From Apiotrichum sp. Y4204 (Eukaryota; Basidiomycota; Tremellomycetes; Trichosporonales; Trichosporonaceae): a stretch of 64,000 nucleotides of DNA. Within the stretch, counting starts at the first letter, position 1; every line of letters starts with the position of its first letter. The stretch lies in NCBI GenBank assembly GCA_025531455.1, contig JAMYHL010000009.1, positions 310,001-374,000 on the forward strand, given 5' to 3'. Below, one piece after another: positions 12,222-21,730 of this stretch. Both the position numbers and the translations under genes were made by a program. The notes under the pieces are model-generated. The model was not told where the DNA came from and did no database searches. It saw only the letters and a list, made by a program, of their open reading frames with translations.

Positions 12222-13507
12222 CTAGCGGGTGACCTCGACGGCGTACCGTCCGCGCTGGCGCTGGAGGTCGGTGACGGAGCGCATGCCCGCGCCCTTGTCC
12301 TCGCGGCGGCCCGACGTGCCCTTTCCAGATCCAAGGCCCGGGGGACCAAACTGGAATCGTTAGTATTGTCAATATTCGAAATACTCGAAAACTCACGCCG
12401 GGGTGGAGGACCTGGAGCGCGGCCTTTGCGACGTTGACGGGGTGGCGCGAGCCCTCGATGCTCGCGCTCGCGTCCTGGATACCGCACGCCGTGAAGAGGT
12501 GGTGCAGGACCAGGGGCACCTGGAGGCCGAAACCGGGCGGGCGCGCGCGAATCGACACCACCGTCGTTCCCCACTTGCCGACCAGCTCCTTGCCCTGGCC
12601 CCACACTGTGCGGCCCTCGAACCGGTTGACATAGTCCATCGAGAGGATCGCTGTCGTTAGTGAATGTTTGGACGTTTACGAGATGAGGCGATGTAGAGTG
12701 TGGCAGCGAGATGCACTCGGCACTCGGCACACAGCGCGCGTTCGCCCCCGGCCCGCCACTCATTCTCCCTGTGGCCTGCCTTTGCTCGCCGTCTGCTCGC
12801 TGTTTGCTCGCCGTCTCCGTTTCCGTCTCCCTCGCCCCCATGCCCATTACTCCCGCCTGTACTCACCCTTCTCACGCGCCTTGTCCGTCGCGTCGGCGGG
12901 CTCGGGGCCCTTGCCGCGCGCAAGGCCCACGAGGCCGAGCTCGGGAATGCCGACAATCTCCGTCGTGGTGATCGTGTACCTGTCGTCAGAAGTCTGCAAG
13001 ATCAAGGAAAGCGAGCTGAGAACAGAAAACAACCAGCTGCTCAAGCTTCCAAACTCACACTCGTCCACCAGTCGTCATGTTCGCGACACGGCTCGAGTGA
13101 ATGGTAAAGTACGATGCTTTGCGGAGATAATGCTGCGAGATACCGGTAACAGCCTGGCGGAAGGGGTTGCGCGGGGGCTTTTCGCCGGCCGCCTCGGGCA
13201 TCTCGGAGGGGGAGACGGGCGCGAACAGGCGGTGGGGGTAGTTGATGTGTTCGTGGACCGGGGCGTCTGGGAACCGGGTCGGAAAGTCGGGAGAGCGGGG
13301 CACGGGCGTGCGGAAGACAATGGGCGTGTGCAGATCCGCCTTTGTGAGCTCGCTGATCCGCGGCGCGAGCACTGGCGCGTGCCCGCCTGGATTCTCGTAC
13401 GTCTCCTCCAGGTCCTTGCGGCCGCGCCGCGCGGGGGGCGCGCTCGCCCGTGCCGACGTGCTCAGGCCCCGAGTCAGCGTTGCGCGCGCTGGGCGGAGAA
13501 GCGTCAT
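12222..13507 (-). CDS. MRPS5: Mitochondrial small-subunit ribosomal protein S5 (uS5m)
   Basis: Four exons encode about 325 residues. The N-terminus ([21 protein letters not shown]) is basic, rich in Ser and Thr and lacks acids, as expected of a mitochondrial presequence. The S5 core follows: [20 protein letters not shown] with GKG (RNA-binding N-terminal S5 domain), then [20 protein letters not shown]. The S5 C-terminal fold follows ([43 protein letters not shown]). The third intron lies between HPG and FGPPGLG; the last exon ends YAVEVTR. Junctions were chosen to keep the S5 fold continuous, for example GGRV-YTIT and REK-AILSMDY. The protein acts in the decoding site region of the mitoribosome small subunit. 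The start is the first ATG of the presequence. Confidence 0.9.
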
Positions 13508-13795
13508 GGTTTTTGGGAACGAGTGGGTGGTTGTGTGGTTGTTCGATAAGAGAAAGTCAGGAAATCTCGAAATCGGAAACGAGCAAAGAGGACGAGGTGA
13601 GGGGAGAGCCACGAGGTCGTATCGCCGGATAATTCCGTGCATGGTCACTCTGGCACCTCCAGGACGATGCCACTGCTTCGAGCATCGAGCGCATCGAGGC
13701 TTTGTGCATCTGCATCTGTATCTGCATCGATCCATCTACATCAACATCCACATCTACATCGTACATTCCGTCTAGGCATCCCATACAACAACATG

Positions 13796-15746
13796 TTACT
13801 CGGACGCAAGCACATATCCGCGCCACAGCGCGCGCACCTCCCACAGCCGGCGGAGCGCCTCGGTCTCGGCGGTCGTCCACTCCGCCGTCGTCCCGATCCC
13901 GAGCGGCGTGTAGTCGCCCTTCACCGCAGACGGCGGGAGGAGACGCGCGCTCCGCCTAGATTTGAACGTCTCGCCTCGCGTACGCAGCGCCGTGTCGAGA
14001 ATGTACTCGCCCCCGCTGAGCGAGTACCGCAGCCGGACGCGGGTCTCCGTACCCGAGCTTGTGGTTTTGTCCGTCCGCGAGCCATCCTTAGAGTTCAGCT
14101 GGAAGGTGAGGACGACGTCCGGCGGCGTCGCGCACGTCACCACCACGTCCCCGAGCGGCGTGTACAGCTTGACCTGTCGTCAGAATGGTTAAAACGGGGC
14201 CACTTACCCGCGGCTGAAGGCGCTTGACTGCGGCAACGTCGGCCGCGACGCGCGCCCAGATGCGCCGCCCGTCGGCATCGAGGCTCCCCAGCGCGAGTGT
14301 GCGGAGCTGAGACGAGTCGGACAGCTTGAGCTTGAGAGATTCTTTATTTTCGTGTCGTTCATTCCGTTCATGTCGTTCATGTCGCTCATGTCGTTCATGT
14401 CGTTCATGTCGTTCGTGTCGTTTGTTCTTGTCGTCATCCGGTCGTGGCTCTCCGTCCTTCCCTCGCCCAGCCCAGCACTCCATCTGCTCCCCGCCACGTA
14501 AAACACGCACAACGCTCCGGCTCGCGCCGAGGACAAGGGTCAGCGCCACAGCGTCCTCGGGGGGGTGAACGGTCACGACGTCGCCTGAGCGCAGGCGAGT
14601 TCGTCCCGGCGGAAGCGGGTGTGGCGCGATTGCGAGGGGCGCGGAGGATCTCACACTCGGAGGTGGAGGTTGAGGTGTGAGCTGGGGTTGCGGGCTGGAC
14701 GGTCGTGGTATTGGTAGACTTGGTACCTCCCCCGTGAAGACGTCCACGACATTCACCTCCTGTTCTAATCTCTCCACACCTTTCTCTGGAGAAGGACTCG
14801 ACGGCGGCGTCGGCAGGCCGGCCGTGTGCGACACGGACACGCTGGTCGAGACCGGGTCCTTCCACCGGATTGTGCGGTCGGGCGTCGGGGCTGGAAGAGG
14901 CGTGCCGTCGTGGGGCTTGTGCTTGTCTGACGCGTGTCGCGCGGGGGGCCGGGCTGTGTTCTGAGCTGCTTGGGAAGGCTTGCTTCGAGGTGGGGGGACT
15001 GGAGGCGATGAGTCAGGCTCTTGCTCGCGAGCGCGCTGTTCTCGAGGTCGGTCATAGGCTTGCGGACGGGAAACGGACTTATGGACCCGACTGGCCCCAC
15101 TTCTCGCTGTGTCCGATTTCGTTGCTCGACCGTCGCCGTCCACGAAGCGTTCTTTGGAACAGTGACTTGGGCGCCGCAATTCTCTCTCGACCGCGTTTCT
15201 GTTCCTGTGATCTCGGCTCTGCGGCACGCCTCGATCTCGATCCCGATCTCGTTCTCGATCTTGATGTCGACTCCCGCCCGACGCCGGTGCACCCACGCGT
15301 ACATCTCGCTCGTTGTCATCGCCATCTCCAACAAATTCCGTTCTTGCCCTTATCTCCCTTCCTCCCCTATTTTCCTCATATCTTCTCTCCCCATCCCGCC
15401 CAACCCCGGCCAGGCGCGCCACCTCGTCCCGCAGCCTAGCCCGTTCTCCGCGCCATCCCTCCTCGAGCGCGCGAAGGCGCGGCGGCGTGTCCTCGAGCAC
15501 AGTGCGGAGATGCCGGATCGTCGATGTGGTCGGCGGGAGAGGCGGGAGGCGGAGCGCACGGGAGGGAAGCGAGGGCGACGAGAAGGGCGACGGGGTGGTG
15601 GGCCGGTAAGGCTTGGAGAGTGAGTGGATTCGACTTGATCGACTTGAAGGTGTAAGTTCCGCGAGGAGACGTGTCCGCGGATCAGGGATGAGATCCACTC
15701 TCCGCGCTGGAGAAGATGGCGGGCGGCGGCGGAGACGCGGCTCCAT
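13796..15746 (-). CDS. Hypothetical protein with tandem Arg-His-Glu repeat
   Basis: A large exon starting MEPRLRRRPPSSPARR is joined by a short intron (about 14177-14212, with a CTGAC branch site) to a final exon ending GYVLASE, giving roughly 650 residues. The N-terminus is Ser/Pro/Arg-rich and includes a likely helical stretch (LEEGWRGERARLRDEVARL). The middle is charged and disordered, with DRERDRDRDRG and a run of RHE triplets (14351-14424). Two regions look folded: SGDVVTVHPPEDAVALTLVL and the C-terminal third (RVKLYTPLGDVVVTC, VLTFQLNS, LRYSLSGGEYILDT, WTTAETEALRRLWEV). These look beta-rich and then helical. I do not recognise the family. A cytoskeletal or centrosomal scaffold is conceivable but unproven. 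The frame is open and codon use matches neighbouring genes, so a real gene is likely. Confidence 0.6.
14351..14424. repeat. 9-bp tandem repeat encoding Arg-His-Glu
   Basis: About eight copies of a nine-base unit (TCGTTCATG on the plus strand) lie inside the hypothetical gene and encode RHE with a few Asn substitutions. The unit is a multiple of three, so copy-number change keeps the frame. Confidence 0.85.
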
Positions 15747-16661
15747 TGCCGCTGTTTGTGAATGTCAATTTTTGTTGTCTATTTATTGATGCGACAATGA
15801 TGATGTAGAGACTGTTATTGTTGTTGTTGCCCAACATTGTCTGGCTCGCCCTTGATGGCCCTGTTGATCCATCCAGATGCGGATCACCTCCACCAACGGA
15901 GATTATGTGAACTCCGCAAAACGCAAGGATTCAGATACCCAGAAGTGAGGTTCAATTTGCCCCCGCCGCCACATCTCCTCGGGCGATTGCCCAAAACTCC
16001 GCCGCATAATCCCGCCCACTGCCCAATTTTCCACTTCCATCTGGGTGATTCCCTCGTGCGGTGCGGGTGACTGAAGTTGACTGGAGCTGTAGGAGGGACG
16101 GAGTGTGGCGGGCCGGAGGGATAGCAGCACTTTGCAGAGTTGCGAGTTGTTTCTTTCCTTCCAACCAACCCATCGGTGAGTATCCAGCTGCAACGCTGCA
16201 ACAGCGCGCAAGCACGAAGCGGTAGTGAACGCATACTGATCGCAGGCTCTAGCGTATTCCTGCTTTCCGGCTTAAATCGGTTTACGTCGCCATATCAAAG
16301 TGCGTCCCCATCGGTGATCGCGACGAGAGGGGCAGATCGGGGTCTTGAGTCTGGAGTCTTGGGTCCCGAGTCGGGCACGGATCCGAATCGCGTATCGAAC
16401 CGCTTCGGGCCCGTGAGGGGAGATGGAGAAGGACATGTGTACGGCAGAGTGGACACGGCGCGCATGATTCCGCGACATGGCTCCTCGCTGTGGAGGATTT
16501 GATGGGTCTGGAGAATTTCTCAACTTTTGAGATATCCTCCATAGTCATCAATCCCGCGCACTTGTCTACCCCTCTCCCCTCCCGACTCCGACCCCGACCC
16601 CGACCCCAACCTCCATCGCGCGCCGTTCGCCCCGCCCATCCCGCAAAACTAACATCCCCAG
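15747..16661. promoter_or_regulatory. Shared upstream region of the RHE-repeat gene and RPP2
   Basis: About 0.9 kb lies between divergent start codons. The end next to RPP2 is C-rich and pyrimidine-rich, with three CGACCC units (near 16587-16606) just upstream of the start, typical of a highly expressed gene leader. No coding sequence is recognised. Individual transcription-factor sites were not assigned. Confidence 0.45.
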
Positions 16662-17061
16662 ATGAAGCACCTCGCCGCTTACCTCCTCCTCCAGCAGGGT
16701 GGCAACGCCTCCCCCTCGGCTTCCGACGTCAAGGAGCTCCTCTCCACCGTCGGCATCGAGGCCGACGCCGACCAGCTCGACAAGCTCATCTCCGAGCTTG
16801 AGGGCAAGGACGTCAACGAGGTATGTGGAGGGTTGTGAAAAGGAGTTTCAGAAAATCCCCGGGGTATTTACTGACTCGCAGCTCATCACTGAGGGTACCT
16901 CCAAGCTCGCCTCGGTCCCCTCGGGCGGTGCCGCCCCCGCTGCCGGTGCCTCTTCCGGTGGTGCCGCTGCCGGCGGTGCCGCCGAGGCCGCCCCCGAGGC
17001 CGCCAAGGAGGAGGAGAAGGAGGAGTCGGACGACGACATGGGCTTCGGCCTCTTCGACTAA
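16662..17061 (+). CDS. RPP2: 60S acidic ribosomal protein P2
   Basis: Two exons encode about 112 residues. The N-terminal dimerisation domain ([20 protein letters not shown], then [21 protein letters not shown]) is that of P2 rather than P1. An Ala/Gly/Pro hinge and an acidic [17 protein letters not shown] terminus follow; the last residues are the near-invariant stalk tip that recruits elongation factors and GTPases. The intron (about 16821-16881) follows GKDVNE and is removed in frame before [12 protein letters not shown]. Length and layout are normal for the family. P2 forms dimers with P1 on P0 in the large-subunit stalk. Confidence 0.97.
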
Positions 17062-17788
17062 GCGCTGCGTTCTCGCGTGCTTTCTCTTTCCCTTCCCCTA
17101 CACCCCGGCTCGGACGAGTCGTCCCCGCCATATGCGGGGCTGATGCATCGGATGAGCTTCTAGTTTTGAGTGTGCGCGGCGTTGTGAAATGGACCTGGAG
17201 CGGAGTCGGTCATGGAGTGGGGCTGGGAGAGCGTGTTTTGGAGGGCGGAAGCACTGCGTGATTCCTGAAGGTCGGCAGAGTCAGCAATTGAGCATGCGAG
17301 AGTGAGCTGTTCACGAGTGTCATGTGCGTGTCATCTGTCTGTGCCTCTGTTGGGCGTCAAACTTGTGCCTTTCCAGCTTAATAGTTCTGTTTCACGCTTG
17401 CGTGACACTAGCCGTTCAGCCTCCATCATTCGCATTCCAGCGCCACATCAATGTCACGCAATGTCAATGATTTCTCCCAACACAGACACCAGACCATGAC
17501 ATAACCAAAATCTGCCGGGCTACGGAACGGGTACATGCACTCGTCTGGGTCTTGTGGGCGGTGCTGGATGGAATGGGCGAATGGCATGGGAATGGGGCGG
17601 GCGGAGCCGGGAGCTGGGAGCTGGGAGCTGGATTGGGAACTGGGGACGGGGGACTGGGACTGTCGGTGGTCGGTGGTCGGTGCGAGTGTTCGTGGGTCGG
17701 TGGGGTCTGTTCTGTGGTCGTGTGGCTAGGTCTGTTCTTCTCAAGAACGATGCGATGGACAGGAACCGGCGGGGCCGGAAAGAGGCGG
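17062..17788. other. Convergent intergenic region with GGGAGCT repeats
   Basis: About 0.7 kb between the RPP2 and CKS1 stop codons. On the plus strand 17595-17690 is a G-rich imperfect repeat (GGGAGCTGGGAGCTGGGAGC, then GGGACTGGGAC). No gene is recognised. Confidence 0.5.
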
Positions 17789-18849
17789 TTAGTTGCCCTG
17801 CACGTCAGTGGGCACATGGGTCATAACTCACGGGAAGTGGGCGCCGGAAGAGCACTGTTGTCAGCTGAAGAACACCGTGATACGTTAGCTGTACTCACAA
17901 ATGTGCGGCTCGGGGGCTGGCGTCAGCGGTGTCGTCTCACTCGTCACTCGTCATTCATCATTCTCACTCACCATGTACCTCAAAGTGCTGCCATCCCAGG
18001 CTCTGCGTGATCCCGATCCCGCGCCACTCGTGCTCGTCGAGAATTCTCAACAGCCCAGAGTCGTCCTGTGCGAAAAAGCTGCCCGTCAGCGCAATCGACC
18101 ACACTCGCTGCGCACCTCTTGGGCAGCACCTTGAGCATCTGCTTCGGGAGGATCACGTGGCGGTACTCGAAGTTGTCGTCCGAGTCTGCGATCAGTATGA
18201 GTTCTCGGTGGCAAAGCAGAACAATGCAGAATCATTCGCACGGACCGCACGTCCGATGCTCATGCAAGACACAATGCGAGCTTGGAGCTGGTCGCCTGTC
18301 GCGCGCTATCGCCGCTCCCCATCGCAGGGAGGGGCAAAGTGCACCCCGCACCGATTCAACTCGCGCGCATCCTCCGTCCGGGCCCGGCGTCGCGTCCGCT
18401 ATGGTGTGCGCGTCGCGCACCTGAGACCGAGGAGGTACCGTTGTCCGGTATCGAGAAAGCGAGGGAAGGCGAGACGGGGCGTGACGCGACGCGCGACCGC
18501 ATCGCGCAAATATCCGAAGATGAAGCCATGGAGGAGCGGGAGAAGGACGCCCGGCGCGCGATGCGCGCTCGTCGTGCAAACCGCGACATCCGAGACTTAT
18601 CGCCGCTCCCCGCTCTCCACATCTCCTTCCCCTCCCATCCTTATTCTCCCTTCTCCCTTCTCCACTCGCTCCTTGCCCCCTCTCCCCTCCCCCATCCCCT
18701 TCCCCTTCCCCTCTCACTCCCTCTCGCCCATTCCATTTCCCGCGACTCACACCGTTCAGAATACACGATCCTGGCGTCAGCGCATCCCTGTATACGACGT
18801 ACCGCTCCGCGAGCTCCTCGAGGGATGCCTGGGAATGTTTCTGGGGCAT
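17789..18849 (-). CDS. CKS1: Cyclin-dependent kinase regulatory subunit Cks1
   Basis: Seven exons give 97 residues. The reconstructed chain reads [54 protein letters not shown] and HAPEPHILLFRRP, the full Cks fold. It includes the phosphate-anion pocket residues (Arg of EYRHV, WRGLGITQS-type block) and the HxPEPH hinge. Exons: 18803-18849, 18751-18770 (20 nt), 18116-18185, 17972-18078, 17899-17916 (18 nt), 17832-17854 and 17789-17797. The total, 294 nt, is divisible by three. The first intron is only 32 nt; the second is 565 nt and CT-rich. The last intron (34 nt) is optional: unspliced, the frame runs to a stop at 17805 with a slightly longer tail. Cks1 binds Cdk1 and promotes multisite phosphorylation and SCF recognition. 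Confidence 0.9.
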
Positions 18850-19445
18850 CGCGCGTGTGCAAGGCGAGATGGGGGGGCGGGAGATGGGGCGGGGTCAAAG
18901 GTGATGGGTGATGGGGAAGATGGGGTGTAGAGTATTGGGTACTAGGTGTTGTGTTGTGTTGTGTCGCGTTGGGTGTTGTGTTGATGTTAAGCTTGATATT
19001 GTGTGGGTTCCAAAAGACTGGCGTCCAGAGTTGCGGGATGCTCGCTTCTTCCGCTCTTCCTCTCGTCTGGCTTCCTCTCGTCTTGTCTTGGTGGCGACGC
19101 GTTTTGTGGGAAACCCAACCGAACGCGCATTTTTGCTTCCGCTCGATCGTGTCTTTTGGACGTGACTTGTCATCTTGTGATCTTGTGACTTGGGGGTGTC
19201 TCGTAATAACCCACAAGGCCACAAAGTAACGGACCAACCGATACGCCGCGGAATTCAGTCATGCCAGTCACGATCAGTCACCACCACGATCACTGGTCAC
19301 ACTCTTGTTCTTTGATACGGTACATTCATGGGATATTGACTAGGTGATGTACAACTAATGTATGGTCAATGAGGAATGAGAATGAGGAATGAAGAATAAT
19401 GCCTATGTGGTGGGGTTGTTTGGTTGATGTGGGTGTGGGGTCTCT
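18850..19445. other. Intergenic region between CKS1 and MET30
   Basis: About 0.6 kb holding the CKS1 promoter and the MET30 3' end. A GTGTT-rich tract occurs at 18945-18985. No gene is recognised. Confidence 0.5.
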
Positions 19446-21730
19446 CTACTCGTCTACGCGCTGTACCTGCGCCTGCTGCGCCTGCCCAATCTGGGCCTGG
19501 GGCGCAAAGCTCCACACCATGATATCGCCGTCGTCCGATCCCGAGACGATCATGTCGTCCGAGAGCTGGAGGCTCGTGACTGCGCCGCGGTGGCCGACGA
19601 GGGTCTGCACGCAGTGCCCCGACTCGCGGTCCCAGACCTTGATCGTGCGGTCGTGCGAGCCCGACGCGAGGCGCAGCGCGTCCATGTCGGTCGCCCACAC
19701 GCCCTCAATGTGTCCGAAGAGCGTGTTCTTCTCACGCCCGCTCTCGACGTCCCACAGCTTGACCGTGCCGTCAAGAGAGCCGCTCGCGAGCACAGCACAC
19801 TTGACGTCGCGGTGCGGGGAACGCTCCTTCTTGCGGCGAGAGTCGCGCCCCTCGTCGTCAGAGTGCACGATCACGCGCGGGGTGATCACATCGTCGCGGC
19901 GCGAGTTGTGCAGCACGGGGTCAAAGCCGGGCGCAGCGTCCGCGGAGGGGACGGCGAGGTGGCCGACGACCTGGTTGGCGGGAACAAGAGTCGCAGTTGG
20001 GGATGTGAAGCGGCTCTCGCGGCCGTCCTCGTCTGCATCGTCGTCCGGCTGGTCGACCATCAGCAGGCACAGGCTCTGGATCTGGCCCTTGTGGCCCGCA
20101 AACGTGCGGATGCACTGCTCGGTGGTGAGATCCCAGAGTTTGATAGTCATGTCGTCCGACGCGGAGAAGAGCATCTGGCCGACGTCGATTTCATCGCCGG
20201 GTGCACTGTCAAGCCCCGGCGAACCCTGCGTGCGGGCGCGCGCGTTGTTGAATCGGGGAAGCGCGGTAGGGTCCAGATCGCCAGGGGACGACTTGCCGTC
20301 CCACAGGACAACCTGGTTGACCCAGTCGTCGTGGCCGCGGAGGAAGAAGCGGCCCCCGGTGCGGAAGTTGCGCACACACACCGTTTTGTCCGCGCTGCCC
20401 GAAGCAAGAAGGTAGCCATTGTAGTTGAGGGCCACGACGCCGTCGGTGTGTCCCTCGAACACACGCATACAGGCGCCCTTGCGCCAGTTCCACATCCGCA
20501 CCGTGCCGTCCATGGACCCGGTGAAGAGCAACATCTGGTTAAACTGCAGCGCGCGCACGGCACGCGTGTGGCCACGCAGCACCTGCACCTGCTCGCCCGT
20601 GTCGAGGTTCCACACACGCACCGTGCGGTCGTACGAGCCAGTGATGAGCACGGGGTAGTCGGGGTCCGATAGCGCGGTGTGGTACTGCAGACACATGACG
20701 CCGTCCGTGTGGCCCTTGAGCGTCTTGGAGTGGCAACGGCCCTTGCGCCAGTTGCGCTCGACGACAAGACGCTCGCAGTAGACGGACTTCCAAGGGCGGG
20801 TGAGGCGGACCTCGCGCGTGAGGCTGCCAGTGACAGTCGGATGGGGGTCGTCGCCTTCCGAGTCGCTGCCGGCGCCATGGCGGCGCTTCTTCTCGGCGGG
20901 CCAGGCGACGGACGAGCTCGGCGCCGCGCGCTTGAGAGTCGAAATTGGGGAGGGTGCGGCGGGATCGCAGGTGACTGTCGACTGGAAGTGGTCGCTCGGG
21001 GGCATTGCCGCCAGGGCCTCTGAGCGAGTCATGAGCTGCTGGATGCCGTCGTGGTGGTGGTCGTGGTGCCCGACGCCCAAAGCGGCAGCTGGGCTGCGGT
21101 CCTTGAGCTCAATCTTGAGACGCCGACGTTCAAGCAGTGGCAATCCCCAGCCGCACTTTTCACACTTGCGGTCAATGTGCTGTCCGCACATCCTGCGCCA
21201 GAGAAGGTCGTCATCGGCAAGCGACTTCCACGTGAGGGACACCTGTGCCGCGCGGCCAAGCGAGATGGCGTCGAGGTACCCCAGGATGCGGAGGGACACC
21301 TCGCGGGGGAGGAGCGTAAACGGGTCGATGCGGATGATACGGTTAAGGGAGTCGGAGAGATGGGAGAGTTGGGAACTGGTGTGAGCTGAGTTCGACAGGT
21401 CACACTCACAAGCAGCACATTGTCAGGATACCCTCGAGAATGATCTTGCGCTTGTTGTGCGACGCAGCGGAGAACGTCGACCAGAGGTTGGTAATATCCG
21501 CGCGCTCCGAGACAGGCAGGGAGTCGAGCGACTGGGGGTTAGCACATTCCGATCTTCTAACCCACCTTCTGCAGCTTTGCGTTGACGTTCTGGTTTGCCA
21601 TCTGCTTGTGGCGGACGCAAAGCTTCCTGCCGTCCTTGGAGAACGGCGAGTCGTCGTCGCCCATGATGCTGGACCCCGCGGCAGGCGCGTGCGCGTGCAC
21701 GTCGAGGGAGGACTCGAAATGGTTGGACAT
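19446..21730 (-). CDS. MET30: Met30/SconB-type F-box WD40 protein, SCF substrate receptor
   Basis: Three exons encode about 735 residues. After a short N-terminal zone with the helical KRKIILEGILTMCC segment comes an F-box (about residues 110-160: LLPREVSLRILGYLDAISL, QVSLTWKSLADDDLLWRRMC). Next come a nuclear-type basic stretch (EKKRRHG) and the signature VERNWRKGRC just before the propeller. Seven WD40 repeats follow, from LKGHTDGVMCLQY to LVGHRGAVTSLQL. Repeats 4 and 5 carry long loops. The VERNWRKGRC block before the WD repeats points to Met30/SconB rather than Cdc4. In yeast and Aspergillus this SCF receptor ubiquitinates the sulfur regulator Met4/CysA-type bZIP factor and controls sulfur assimilation and cadmium response; that role here is inferred. 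The start is the first ATG (21730), joined through introns near 21400 and 21550. Confidence 0.92.

Noticed and set aside
19590..20672. 360-codon plus-strand open frame across the WD40 region
   Set aside because: It is the antisense of MET30. GC-rich third positions leave opposite frames open; the sequence has no domain and the minus frame has seven WD40 repeats.
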